Below, one piece after another: positions 32,917 through 41,745 of a stretch of 64,000 nucleotides of DNA. Below the pieces are notes generated by a model. It did no database searches. It was given only the letters and a program-made list of their open reading frames with translations, and was not told the DNA's origin. Origin of the DNA: CAYFKJ01 sp964343605. GTDB lineage: Bacteria > Pseudomonadota > Alphaproteobacteria > UBA2966. The translations under genes were made by a program, and so were the position numbers. The stretch spans positions 372,001 through 436,000 of the forward strand of contig CAYFKJ010000001.1 in NCBI GenBank assembly GCA_964343605.1, given 5' to 3'. Each line of letters opens with the position of its first letter. Within the stretch, counting starts at the first letter, position 1.

Positions 32917-33701
32917 TGTTTAGCGCAAAGACTGTCTCCAATACGCTAATGGCCGCCGTCGCGGCCGCCGGCGTGGTCTTCGCCGCTGCCGGCGCCCAGG
33001 CGGCCGGTGGCGCCGCCAAGCCTCTGATCAAGGTCGATTGGTCGTTCAACGGTCCCACGGGAACCTACGACCGGGCCCAGGTCCAGCGCGGTTTCCAGGT
33101 CTACAAGGACGTCTGCGCGGGCTGCCACGGCTTGAAGTACGTGGCCTTCCGCAACCTCCTGGACATCGGCTTCTCGGAGGCCCAGGCCAAATCCATCGCC
33201 GCCGAGTACGAGGTCGAGGACGGCCCCGACGAAGAGGGCGAAATGTTCACCCGTCCGGCTATACTGTCGGACCTCTGGCCTTCGCCCTTCCCCAACGACA
33301 ACGCGGCCCGGGCCAGCAACAACGGCGCCCTGCCGCCCGACTTGTCGCTGATGGCCAAAGCGCGGGCCGGGGGCGCGGATTATCTCTACTCGCTCATGGT
33401 GGGTTACGAAGATCCGCCCGAAGGCACCGAGTTGCCCGACGGCATGGCCTACAACCCGTATTTCCCGGGCGGCCAGATCGCCATGCCGTCGCCGATCGAC
33501 GATGATGCCGTCGAGTACGCCGACGGCACCGCCGCGACCAAGGACCAGTTGTCCAAGGACGTCTCCGCCTTCCTGATGTGGGCGGCGGAGCCGAAACTGG
33601 AAGATCGACACCGCATCGGTCTCAAGACCATGCTGTTCCTGATCGTCCTGACGGCTCTGTTCGTCCTGGTCAAACGCCGGGTGTGGCGCGACGTCCATTA
33701 A
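32913..33701 (+). CDS. petC: Cytochrome c1 of the bc1 complex
   Basis: Periplasmic membrane-anchored haem subunit. The 262 residues start with a signal peptide (about 1-30), then C68-A-G-C71-H72 for haem attachment. An axial Met is likely in the QIAMPSPI region, and a C-terminal anchor (MLFLIVLTALFVLVKRR) completes the protein. Between the haem site and the anchor is a bc1-type insertion with acidic residues. GGAGG precedes the ATG. It starts inside the petB stop and closes the operon. Confidence 0.93.
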   Translation: MMFSAKTVSNTLMAAVAAAGVVFAAAGAQAAGGAAKPLIKVDWSFNGPTGTYDRAQVQRGFQVYKDVCAGCHGLKYVAFRNLLDIGFSEAQAKSIAAEYEVEDGPDEEGEMFTRPAILSDLWPSPFPNDNAARASNNGALPPDLSLMAKARAGGADYLYSLMVGYEDPPEGTELPDGMAYNPYFPGGQIAMPSPIDDDAVEYADGTAATKDQLSKDVSAFLMWAAEPKLEDRHRIGLKTMLFLIVLTALFVLVKRRVWRDVH

Positions 33702-33728
33702 CCGGCGATGTCATAGTGCGTTATCATT

Positions 33729-33757
33729 GGGGGCTGTCCACTGGACGGCCCCCTTTT
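33729..33757 (+). terminator. Rho-independent terminator of petABC
   Basis: GGGGGCTGTCC (33729-33739) pairs with GGACGGCCCCC (33743-33753, one G-T pair) around a 3-base loop, followed by TTTTATTTT. It lies 27 bases after the petC stop and insulates the following mtnP operon. Confidence 0.8.
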
Positions 33758-33812
33758 ATTTTGGTTTGAATAACAAGTACCCGGATCTGGGCCGGGCGAC
33801 GAGGGGAGAGAA

Positions 33813-34694
33813 ATGAGTGATCAGGCAAAGCCGGTGATCGGCGTATTGGGCGGCAGCGGCGTCTACGATATCGACGGACTGACCGACACCCGCTGGGAGA
33901 AAATCGAAAGCCCGTTCGGGGAGCCGTCGGACGAACTGCTGTTCGGTGAGCTCGACGGCGCCCAGTTGGTCTTTCTGCCGCGCCACGGACGCGGTCACAA
34001 GCATTCCCCGACAACCGTCAACTACCGCGCCAACATCGACGCCCTGAAGCGGGCCGGCGTCACCGATATCGTGTCGGTCAGCGCCGTCGGCAGCTTCCGC
34101 GAGGAACTGCCGCCCGGTACCTTCGTCATCGTCGATCAGTTCATCGACCGCACGTTCGCGCGCGAAAAAAGCTTCTTCGGCACCGGCTTGGTGGCCCATG
34201 TCTCGGTTGCCCATCCGGTGTGCGGCCGTCTCGGCGACGCCATCGAAAGCGCTGCCGGGTCGTTGGACATCAACGTCGTTCGCGGCGGCACGTACCTCGC
34301 GATGGAGGGGCCGCAGTTCTCCAGCCTGGCGGAATCCAATCTCTACCGGTCCTGGAATTGCGACGTCATCGGCATGACCAATATGCCGGAAGCCAAACTC
34401 GCCCGCGAAGCCGAGATCTGCTACGCCACCGTAGCCATGGTGACGGACTATGATTGCTGGCACCCCGACCACGACAACGTGGAGGTCGCCGACATCATCC
34501 GGGTGCTGTTGAACAATGCCGACAACGCCCGCAGCCTGGTCAAGGCGGTCACGCCGGGTCTGGCGACGGATCGACCCGAAGCCTGCCCACACGGTTGCGA
34601 CCGGGCCCTGGAAATGGCGCTGATCACACAACCCGAAGCCCGCGATCCCGAAGTGGCCGCCAAACTGGATGCGGTCGCCGGCCGCGTACTTTAA
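33813..34694 (+). CDS. mtnP: S-methyl-5'-thioadenosine phosphorylase
   Basis: Phosphorolysis of 5'-methylthioadenosine (by-product of polyamine and quorum-signal synthesis) to adenine and 5-methylthioribose-1-phosphate. The 293 residues show GVLGGSGVYDIDGL, FLPRHGRGHKHSPTTVNYRANI, SVSAVGSFREELPPGTFVIVDQFIDRT, AMEGPQFSSLAES and GMTNMPEAKLAREAEICYATVAMVTDYDCW, all MTAP/PNP-type signatures. A GGGGAGAG ribosome site is 6 bases before the ATG. It heads mtnP-apt-mtnA-aldolase/SDR, matching a salvage operon. Confidence 0.93.
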   Translation: MSDQAKPVIGVLGGSGVYDIDGLTDTRWEKIESPFGEPSDELLFGELDGAQLVFLPRHGRGHKHSPTTVNYRANIDALKRAGVTDIVSVSAVGSFREELPPGTFVIVDQFIDRTFAREKSFFGTGLVAHVSVAHPVCGRLGDAIESAAGSLDINVVRGGTYLAMEGPQFSSLAESNLYRSWNCDVIGMTNMPEAKLAREAEICYATVAMVTDYDCWHPDHDNVEVADIIRVLLNNADNARSLVKAVTPGLATDRPEACPHGCDRALEMALITQPEARDPEVAAKLDAVAGRVL

Positions 34695-34730
34695 CCCCTC
34701 CCCCGAATCGACACATTGGACGCCTGAAAC

Positions 34731-35258
34731 ATGCCGATAAAAAGCCGTATTCGCACCATTCCGAACTACCCCATCGAGGGCGTGATGTTCCGCGACGTCA
34801 CGACGTTGATGCTCGATCCGCTGGGCTTCCGCAAGACCATCGACGAGCTGGTCCAGCCGCACGCCGGCGTGAATATCGACAAGGTCGCCGGCATCGAGGC
34901 GCGTGGGTTCATCCTGGGTGGCGCGGTCGCCCACCAGCTCAGCACGGCGTTCGTCCCGGTGCGCAAGAAGGGCAAGCTGCCGTACGACACGCACGAACAG
35001 GAATACGACCTGGAATACGGCACCGACACGGTGGAAATCCACACCGACGCCATCAACGAAGGCGATCAGGTCCTGTTGATCGACGATCTGATTGCCACCG
35101 GAGGCACCGCGTGTGCCTCCATCGAACTGATCCAGAAGGCCGGCGGCGAGGTGATCGGCTGCTCGTTCATCGTCGACCTGCCCGATTTGGGCGGCCGCGC
35201 CCGGATCGAGGAGCTGAACATTCCGATCCTGACGCTGTGTGAATTCGAAGGGGAGTAG
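34731..35258 (+). CDS. apt: Adenine phosphoribosyltransferase
   Basis: Converts adenine and PRPP to AMP, recycling the adenine released by MtnP. The 175 residues have the PRPP-binding motif VLLIDDLIATGGT at 114-126, GIEARGFILGG and the hood loop KLPYDTHEQEYDLEYG. Its place between mtnP and mtnA, with an 8-base gap to mtnA, ties it to methylthioadenosine salvage rather than general purine salvage. Confidence 0.94.
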   Translation: MPIKSRIRTIPNYPIEGVMFRDVTTLMLDPLGFRKTIDELVQPHAGVNIDKVAGIEARGFILGGAVAHQLSTAFVPVRKKGKLPYDTHEQEYDLEYGTDTVEIHTDAINEGDQVLLIDDLIATGGTACASIELIQKAGGEVIGCSFIVDLPDLGGRARIEELNIPILTLCEFEGE

Positions 35259-35266
35259 ACCCGGCC

Positions 35267-36361
35267 ATGCAAGTTGACGGCGTCGCCTACCGTACTATCT
35301 GGCCCGTCGACGACGGCGCCGCGGTCGAGATCATCGACCAGACCCTGCTGCCGCACGAGTTCACCACGGTGAGGCTCGAAACCCTTGAGGACGCCGCGGA
35401 AGCGATCTCCGTCATGCGGGTACGCGGCGCTCCCTTGATCGGCGCGACGGCCGCATACGGCATGGCCCTGGCCATCGCCGATGATGCCTCCGACGAGCGC
35501 CTCAACGAGGCCTACGATGTCCTGCTGGCGACCCGCCCCACCGCCGTCAACCTGCGTTGGGCGCTGGACGAGGCGCGTACCACGCTGAATGTCCTGGTCG
35601 AGGCCGACCGTCATGCGGCGGCGTTGGAGCTGGCTGCGGAAATCTGCGAGGACGACGTCAAGACCTGCCATTCCATCGGCGAACACGGCGCCAAACTGAT
35701 CACCGCCGCCTGGAAAGCCAACGGCAAGGAGCGTCCCGTCAACGTGCTAACGCACTGCAACGCCGGCTGGCTCGCCACGGTCGACTGGGGCACGGCTCTG
35801 GCGCCGGTCTACGTCGCCCATAACGCCGGTGTCCCGGTCCACGTCTGGGCGGACGAGACCCGGCCGCGCAACCAAGGCGCCTCGCTGACGGCGTGGGAAT
35901 TGGGCCGGCACGGCGTGCCGCACACCGTCATCGCAGACAATGTGGGCGGCCACCTGATGCAGCACGGCATGGTCGATCTCTGCATTACCGGCACCGACCG
36001 CACGACCTGGACGGGAGACGTCTGCAACAAGATCGGCACCTATCTGAAGGCGCTGGCGGCGCACGACAACGGCGTGCCCTTCTATGTCGGTTTGCCGCAC
36101 TCGACCATCGACTGGACCTTGGACGACGGCGTGGCCGAAATCCCCATCGAGCAACGGGATGCGACGGAGGTGACGGAGATGACCGGCCGCACGGCCGACG
36201 GCGGAATCCAAACGATCTCAATCATTGCCGAAGGCAGCGCCGCGGCCAACTATGCCTTCGACGTGACGCCCGGACGGCTGGTCACCGGCCTGATCACCGA
36301 GCGCGGCGTCTGCGACGCCTCCAAGGACGGCTTGCTGAGCCTTTATCCCGAACGCCGCTAA
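35267..36361 (+). CDS. mtnA: S-methyl-5-thioribose-1-phosphate isomerase
   Basis: Isomerises 5-methylthioribose-1-phosphate to 5-methylthioribulose-1-phosphate. The 364 residues of the eIF2B-like family have MRVRGAPLIGATAAYGMAL, catalytic C164 in THCNAGWLAT and D244 in GTDRTTWTGDVCNKIGTY, plus ADETRPRNQGA. Its product would be the substrate of the classical dehydratase MtnB, but no mtnB follows. Instead a class II aldolase/dehydrogenase fusion starts 26 bases downstream. Confidence 0.94.
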   Translation: MQVDGVAYRTIWPVDDGAAVEIIDQTLLPHEFTTVRLETLEDAAEAISVMRVRGAPLIGATAAYGMALAIADDASDERLNEAYDVLLATRPTAVNLRWALDEARTTLNVLVEADRHAAALELAAEICEDDVKTCHSIGEHGAKLITAAWKANGKERPVNVLTHCNAGWLATVDWGTALAPVYVAHNAGVPVHVWADETRPRNQGASLTAWELGRHGVPHTVIADNVGGHLMQHGMVDLCITGTDRTTWTGDVCNKIGTYLKALAAHDNGVPFYVGLPHSTIDWTLDDGVAEIPIEQRDATEVTEMTGRTADGGIQTISIIAEGSAAANYAFDVTPGRLVTGLITERGVCDASKDGLLSLYPERR

Positions 36362-36387
36362 GGCAAGGCCGAAAAGGGGGTACCGAG

Positions 36388-38445
36388 ATGAAAAGCTTGT
36401 GGCGCGACGCGGACGCCAAGCGCATGACCGCATCTTATGCCCGCCGGGGTGTCAACCGCGACGTGGCGCTGCGTGTCTATACAACGCGGTTGCTGGGCGG
36501 CGATCCCCGGCTGGTGTTGCACGGCGGCGGCAACACCTCGGTGAAAACCACCATGAAAGACGTCTTGGGCGTCAAACTGGATGTCCTCTGCGTCAAAGGC
36601 AGCGGCTGGGACATGGGTGACATCGAGCCGCGCGGCCTGCCGGCGCTTCGCCTGGGCGACATTCAGGAACTGCGCCGGCTCGACCGCCTCAGCGACGAGG
36701 ATATGGTGAACTTTCAGCGCGGCTGTTTGCTGGATGCCACCTCACCCAATCCGTCGGTGGAGACACTGCTGCACGCCTTCCTGCCCCACAAGTTCGTCGA
36801 TCACACCCATTCAACGGCGGTGCTGGCCGTCACCGACCAGCCCGACGGCGCCAAACGATCGGCCGACGTCTTCGGCGACCGGGCGGCTCTGGTGCCCTAC
36901 GTCATGCCGGGTTTCGCGCTGGCCAAGAAGGCCGCCGAGGTTCAGGCCGCCAATCCTGATGTCGAGGGCCTGATCCTGCTGAAGCACGGCATCTTCAGCT
37001 TCGGCGAAACCGCTCGCGAGGCTTATGAACGGATGATCGCTCTCGTGACCTTGGCGGAACGTCATCTGATCAAGGGCCGGCGCAAGGTATTCGCCGCCGC
37101 CCCGCTGCCGAAAAAAACCGCGCCCATCGCCGACGTCGCCCCGATCCTCAGGGGACTGATGGCGGCCAAGCGCGACGATGCCGACCCGGCCCGCATGGTA
37201 CTGGAATTCCGCACCGGCAAGGCCATCCGCAATTACGTCGACGGCAAGGACATCAAGCGCTACGGCCAGGCCGGCGTGGTGACGCCCGACCACAACATCC
37301 GCATCAAGAACTGGCCCCTGATCGTGCCCGCGCCCAAAGCCGGCGGCCTGGACGAATTCGCGGCGGGTTCGGCCAAGGCGCTGGAGAAATATGCCGGGCG
37401 CTATCATGCCTACTTTGCTCGGCACAACGGCAAACGCGACGAACTCAAAAAGGAATTGGATCCGCTTCCCCGCGTCATCTTGGTTCCGGGGCTGGGTTTG
37501 TTCGGTGTGGGCAAGTCGAGCAAGGACGCCGGCATCGCAGCCGATCTGGCCGAAAACACCGTCGAGGTCATCACCGACGCAGAAGCCGTCGGCCGTTTCC
37601 AGGCCTTGAGCGAGGCCCATCTCTTTGACATCGAATACTGGTCGCTGGAGCAGGCCAAGCTGGGCAAGGGCGCGGAAAGTCCGCTGGCCCGGCGTGTGGC
37701 GCTGGTCACCGGCGGCGGCAGCGGCATCGGCGAAGCGACGGCGAAGGCGATGGCGCGGGAGGGCGCGGCGGTGGTCGTGGTCGACCGGGACGGCAAGGCC
37801 GCAAACCGCGTCGCGGCGGATATCGGTTCGGCGGCTCTTGGCCTGGCCTGCGACGTGACCGACGCGAGGGCGGTGCGCAAGGCTTTCGATGCGGCCTGCA
37901 GAACCTTCGGCGGCGTCGATATCGTGGTCTCCAACGCCGGTGCGGCCTGGCAGGGCAAGATCGGCGAGGTCTCCGAAAAGACCTTGCGCCAGAGCTTCGA
38001 GCTCAATTTCTTCGCCCACCAGACGGTGGCCCAAAACGCCGTTCGCGTCATGAAGGCGCAAGGGACGGGCGGCGCGCTGTTGTTCAATACTTCGAAGCAG
38101 GCCGTCAATCCGGGTCCCGATTTCGGCCCCTACGGCCTGCCCAAGGCGGCGACGCTGTTCCTGGTGCGCCAATATGCGCTGGAGTACGGCGCCGACGGCA
38201 TCACCGCCAACGCGGTCAACGCCGACCGGGTCAACACCGGCATCTTCGCAGGCGGTTTGCTGGAGGAGCGAGCCGCTGCACGCGGCCTGACGGTCAAGGA
38301 ATACCTCGGCGACGGCAATCTCCTGAAACGGGAGGTCATGACCGACGACGTAGCCCAGGCCTTCATCGACCTCGCGCTGTCGCGCAAGACCACGGCGGCG
38401 GTTCTCACCGTCGACGGCGGCAACATCGCGGCGGCGCTGCGCTAG
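36388..38445 (+). CDS. Bifunctional class II aldolase/short-chain dehydrogenase; candidate methylthioribulose-1-phosphate aldolase
   Basis: A 685-residue fusion. Residues 1 to about 230 form a class II (AraD/FucA/RhaD-like) aldolase: HGGGNTSVK (45-53), E125 in NPSVETLLH, and zinc ligands H139 and H141 (VDHTHS) and H200 (LLKHG). Residues 434-685 form an SDR with TGGGSGIGE (441-449), SNAGA, S569 and catalytic Y582-x3-K586. About 200 linker residues join them. Known relatives split rhamnulose-1-phosphate to DHAP and lactaldehyde and then process the aldehyde. Here the operon partners mtnP, apt and mtnA point to 5-methylthioribulose-1-phosphate, giving DHAP and methylthioacetaldehyde (inference). 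GGGGG precedes the ATG. A general sugar-phosphate role remains the alternative. Confidence 0.85.
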   Translation: MKSLWRDADAKRMTASYARRGVNRDVALRVYTTRLLGGDPRLVLHGGGNTSVKTTMKDVLGVKLDVLCVKGSGWDMGDIEPRGLPALRLGDIQELRRLDRLSDEDMVNFQRGCLLDATSPNPSVETLLHAFLPHKFVDHTHSTAVLAVTDQPDGAKRSADVFGDRAALVPYVMPGFALAKKAAEVQAANPDVEGLILLKHGIFSFGETAREAYERMIALVTLAERHLIKGRRKVFAAAPLPKKTAPIADVAPILRGLMAAKRDDADPARMVLEFRTGKAIRNYVDGKDIKRYGQAGVVTPDHNIRIKNWPLIVPAPKAGGLDEFAAGSAKALEKYAGRYHAYFARHNGKRDELKKELDPLPRVILVPGLGLFGVGKSSKDAGIAADLAENTVEVITDAEAVGRFQALSEAHLFDIEYWSLEQAKLGKGAESPLARRVALVTGGGSGIGEATAKAMAREGAAVVVVDRDGKAANRVAADIGSAALGLACDVTDARAVRKAFDAACRTFGGVDIVVSNAGAAWQGKIGEVSEKTLRQSFELNFFAHQTVAQNAVRVMKAQGTGGALLFNTSKQAVNPGPDFGPYGLPKAATLFLVRQYALEYGADGITANAVNADRVNTGIFAGGLLEERAAARGLTVKEYLGDGNLLKREVMTDDVAQAFIDLALSRKTTAAVLTVDGGNIAAALR

Positions 38446-38522
38446 TCCGGCCAAGGCCCCCGCGCCAATCAGTCCCGGATAGCGGGCTTTACAGGCCGTC
38501 CCCGGCAGCCGAAAATAGCGCC

Positions 38523-39392
38523 ATGGCAAATGGAATTACCGGCATTGACCACGGTCTCATCGGGGTCCGTGACCTGGAAGCCGCGCGTGGGCTTTATGAG
38601 CGCCTCGGCTTCACCCTTACGCCCCGCGGCGTTCATGGCGGCTGGGGCACGGCCAACTACTGCATCATGTTCGACGACGACTACCTGGAACTCCTGGGCG
38701 CCATCAGTCCGAACATGACCAATCCGCGGCTTCAGGCGGCCTTGAGCGTGCGCGAGGGTATGTTCGCCGTCGCCCTGGGTTCCGACGACGGCAAGGCGAC
38801 CTTCGAGGGCCTGAAGGCCGCCGGCCTCGGCCCCGCCGAACCGACCGATCTGTCGCGCGAGTTGGAGCTGCCGGGAGAACCCAACCCGGTGACGGCCCGC
38901 TTCCGCCTGGTCGACATTCCCGCCGAGGCCACCCCCAATCTCACGATGTTCGTCTGCCAGCACCTCGATCCGGCGCTGGTTTGGCGTCCCGAATGGCAGG
39001 TCCACGCCAATGGCGCTCGCGGCGTCACCGCCGTCACGGTTGTGGTGGATAGTCCCGAACCGCTGTTGACGCCTTACGAGAAAATCTTCGGCCCCGGTAG
39101 CTGTTCGCCCACCGATGACACGCTGGCTGCCTTCACCGGCAAGGGCAAGATCATGTTTGTCACGCCGGACGACCTGAAACTGCTCTATCCCAACGTCGAT
39201 TTCGACGAAAATCAGCCGACGCCCTATGTTGCCGGCGTCAGCCTCGACGTCATGACGCCCGAAACCGCCGCCAACTACTTCATGCAGACCGGCGTGCCCT
39301 ACTCCGTGGGCGACGACGGCACCGTCCGCGTTGCCCCCGATCAGACAGCCGGCGTCATCCTCGAATTCGCTAGGGCACCCCTGGGAATGTAG
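38523..39392 (+). CDS. VOC (glyoxalase-like) family protein
   Basis: A 289-residue protein with two vicinal-oxygen-chelate modules. It begins IDHGLIGVRDLEAARGLYERLGFTLTPRGVHGGWGTANYCIMF with a metal-type His near the start and FDDDYLELLG. The second module begins at about residue 165 (GVTAVTVVVDSPEPLLTPYEKIFG) and ends GVILEFARAPLGM. It resembles Glyoxalase_3-type proteins; no substrate can be assigned. It is 77 bases after the aldolase/SDR gene in the same direction, so it may or may not belong to that operon. It converges with the dienelactone hydrolase gene. Confidence 0.75.
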   Translation: MANGITGIDHGLIGVRDLEAARGLYERLGFTLTPRGVHGGWGTANYCIMFDDDYLELLGAISPNMTNPRLQAALSVREGMFAVALGSDDGKATFEGLKAAGLGPAEPTDLSRELELPGEPNPVTARFRLVDIPAEATPNLTMFVCQHLDPALVWRPEWQVHANGARGVTAVTVVVDSPEPLLTPYEKIFGPGSCSPTDDTLAAFTGKGKIMFVTPDDLKLLYPNVDFDENQPTPYVAGVSLDVMTPETAANYFMQTGVPYSVGDDGTVRVAPDQTAGVILEFARAPLGM

Positions 39393-39398
39393 GGGTTC

Positions 39399-40076
39399 CT
39401 ACCCTGACATGTGCTTTTCGAAGAACGGTGTCGTGCGGCTCTCGGCGAGCTCCGCTTCGTCCTTGTTGTAGCTGCCGCGGCGGTCGCAGTTGAAGCCGTG
39501 TTCGCCGTCGGGGTAGGTGAAGACCTCGACCGCGGCGTGCTGGCCGGCAATCTGGACGACGTCGGTCAGGGGAATGCCGCTGTCCTTTTCGCCGAAATGC
39601 AGCATCGTCGGACACTTCGGTTTTTCGCCGATGAATTGGATGATCTGGCCGCCGTAATAGCCCACCGAGCAAACCAGGTTGGCTGCGCGGCAGGCCGCCA
39701 GCCAGGCGATCGTTCCGCCCCAGCAATAGCCGACGAGACCCACAGGTCCCGCCGCGGCCAAATGGTCGATGGCGGCCTGGACGTCGGCCATAACGGGCCC
39801 CCAATCGATTTGGTTCTTGTAGCCGAGGCCGGTCTGGATGTCGTCCTGGACGTAGTCCAGTTCGACGTTGCGCTCCACCCGGTCGAACATGGCGGGCGCC
39901 AGCGCCGTGAACCCCTTGGCGGCGTAGCGGTCGCAGACGTCGCGGATGTGCTCGTTAACCCCAAAGATCTCCTGGATGACGACGATGCCGCCCTTGGACG
40001 GCCCGTCGGGCGTCGATTCGTAGGCCGCCAGATCATGGCCATCGGCCGCGGTCAAACTGATGGTGGTCGTCGTCAT
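39399..40076 (-). CDS. Dienelactone hydrolase family protein
   Basis: Alpha/beta hydrolase of 225 residues with cysteine nucleophile C118 in GYCWGG, D165 (FGEKDSGIP) and H193 (GEHGF), the Cys-Asp-His triad of dienelactone hydrolases; E36 in VIQEIFGVN is also conserved. Classic members open dienelactones in chlorocatechol breakdown, but many paralogues act on other esters. No aromatic-degradation genes surround it, so the substrate is open. Confidence 0.87.
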   Translation of the reverse strand: MTTTTISLTAADGHDLAAYESTPDGPSKGGIVVIQEIFGVNEHIRDVCDRYAAKGFTALAPAMFDRVERNVELDYVQDDIQTGLGYKNQIDWGPVMADVQAAIDHLAAAGPVGLVGYCWGGTIAWLAACRAANLVCSVGYYGGQIIQFIGEKPKCPTMLHFGEKDSGIPLTDVVQIAGQHAAVEVFTYPDGEHGFNCDRRGSYNKDEAELAESRTTPFFEKHMSG

Positions 40077-40155
40077 GGATCCCTCCCCGGATTATTGTTC
40101 TTCTCCCGGGAAGCAATATAAAGCAACAAAGAGGAGTTGCTAGGCTGGTACGTCG

Positions 40156-40632
40156 CTAAGCTGGCGGATTGCGCTTGAGGAACATGCCATAGCCGGTCAT
40201 CGTCATGACCTTCTCGTCGCGCTGGTTGTACACCGAGTACTCGGTGGTCACGCTGCCCCGGTCGGGCTTGCTGCGCGACGATTTGACCTCGGTGATGACC
40301 GATTCGACCCGGATGGTGTCGTTGGGGCGCACCGGCACCAGCCAGCGGATGTTGTCGACGCCGGGCGAGCCCAGGCTGCCGGTTTTCTTACCCAGTTTCT
40401 CGTCCACGAGCATGCGCATGAGCACCGACGTGGTGTGGAAACCGCTGGCCACCAGCCCGCCGAACATGCTGTCCTTGGCCGCTTCCTCGTCGATGTGGAA
40501 AGGTTGGGGGTCGAACTCGGAGGCAAACCGAATGATCTCCTCCTTGGTCATCGTCTTGCTGCCGAACTTGTGCTCCATGCCGACATGGAGATCCTCGAGA
40601 AAAATCGTGTTTTCCTTCTTATCCGACATCAC
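40156..40632 (-). CDS. MaoC-type hot-dog-fold hydratase/dehydratase
   Basis: A 158-residue MaoC-domain protein. FASEFDPQPFHIDEEAAKDSMFGGLVASGFHTTSVLMRM contains the R-hydratase-type catalytic motif (D-x4-H-x-D/E). The core DNIRWLVPVRPNDTIRVESVITEVKSSRSKPDRG fits the family. It acts on an enoyl-CoA or a related thioester; substrate unknown. Either of the first two Met codons may start it. It follows ychF by 12 bases in the same direction. Confidence 0.82.
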   Translation of the reverse strand: MMSDKKENTIFLEDLHVGMEHKFGSKTMTKEEIIRFASEFDPQPFHIDEEAAKDSMFGGLVASGFHTTSVLMRMLVDEKLGKKTGSLGSPGVDNIRWLVPVRPNDTIRVESVITEVKSSRSKPDRGSVTTEYSVYNQRDEKVMTMTGYGMFLKRNPPA

Positions 40633-40644
40633 AAGACCTTGAAA

Positions 40645-41742
40645 TTAAACGTTAAACCGGAAGTGCAGCACGTCGCCGTCGGCTACCGGGTAGTCCTTGC
40701 CCTCAGCGCGCATTTTGCCCGCGTCCTTGGCGCCCTGTTCGCCTTCGCAGGCGATGAAGTCGTCGTAGGCGATGGTCTCAGCCCGGATGAAGCCCCGTTC
40801 GAAATCGGTGTGAATGACGCCGGCGCTCTCCGGCGCCTTGGCGCCGCGGCGCACGGTCCAGGCCCGCGCCTCCTTGGGACCCACCGTGAAGAAGGTGATC
40901 AGGTTGAGAAGTTCGTGCCCCGCCCGAATGATGCGGGTGAGGCCTGTCTCCTCAAGTCCCAGTTCGGCCAGAAATTCATCGCGTTCGTCGGCATCGAGCT
41001 GGCTCACCTCGGCCTCGATGGCAGCGGAGATAACGACCATCGACGCTCCCTCGCCCGCCGCCATCTCGGCAACGCGGCCGGATTGTTCGTTGCCGTCGGC
41101 CGCCGACGCTTCTTCGACGTTGCAGACGTAAAGAACGGGCTTTGCCGTCAGGAGCTGCAGGCCGGCAAAGATCTTGGCCTCCTCCTTGTCGATCCGCACC
41201 GAACGCGCGGGCTTCCCTTCCTGTAGCGCCGCCAGAACCTTCTGCAGCACGGCGGAAAGCGCCTTGGCGTCCTTGTCGCCGGATTGTGCCCGTTTGGCAG
41301 CGTTGTCCGCGCGTTTTTCAATGCTCTCCAGATCGGCCAGCAGCAATTCGGTGTTGACCGTTTCGGCATCGGCGACCGGATCGATCTTGCCGTCCACGTG
41401 CGTGATGTTGCCGTCCTCGAAACAGCGCAGAACGTGAACGATGGCGTCAACCTCGCGGATCTTCGCAAGGAACTGGTTGCCGAGGCCTTCGCCCTTGCTG
41501 GCGCCCCGCACGAGACCGGCGATATCCGCGAATTCGAGCTGGGTCGGCAGGACTTGAGCGGACTTCCCCAGTACGGCCAGCTTGTCGAGGCGTTCGTCGG
41601 GCACCGCGACCCGGCCCACGTTGGGCTCGATGGTGCAGAACGGATAGTTGGCCGCCTCGGCCGCCGCCGTTTCGGTCAGGGCGTTAAAAAGCGTCGACTT
41701 GCCGACGTTGGGCAGGCCGACGATGCCGCAGGTAAATCCCAT
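40645..41742 (-). CDS. ychF: Redox-regulated ATPase YchF (Obg family)
   Basis: Universally conserved ribosome-associated P-loop NTPase that prefers ATP. The 365 residues have G1 GLPNVGKSTLFNAL, G3 DIAGLVRGASKGEGLGNQFLAKIREVDAI, the NxxE-type G4 (CNVEEA) and the C-terminal TGS domain ending in GDVLHFRFNV. It lies 3 bases after pth, the usual neighbour, in the rplY-pth-ychF block of translation genes. Confidence 0.95.
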   Translation of the reverse strand: MGFTCGIVGLPNVGKSTLFNALTETAAAEAANYPFCTIEPNVGRVAVPDERLDKLAVLGKSAQVLPTQLEFADIAGLVRGASKGEGLGNQFLAKIREVDAIVHVLRCFEDGNITHVDGKIDPVADAETVNTELLLADLESIEKRADNAAKRAQSGDKDAKALSAVLQKVLAALQEGKPARSVRIDKEEAKIFAGLQLLTAKPVLYVCNVEEASAADGNEQSGRVAEMAAGEGASMVVISAAIEAEVSQLDADERDEFLAELGLEETGLTRIIRAGHELLNLITFFTVGPKEARAWTVRRGAKAPESAGVIHTDFERGFIRAETIAYDDFIACEGEQGAKDAGKMRAEGKDYPVADGDVLHFRFNV

Positions 41743-41745
41743 AAC

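Noticed and set aside
33813..38445. Classical methionine salvage operon
   Set aside because: mtnP and mtnA are present but mtnB, mtnC, mtnD and mtnE are not in the window; the next gene is an aldolase/dehydrogenase, so only the upper half of the pathway can be claimed.
36811..38529. 572-codon minus-strand frame opposite the aldolase/SDR fusion
   Set aside because: Same shadow composition; the plus-strand protein shows complete aldolase and SDR motifs.
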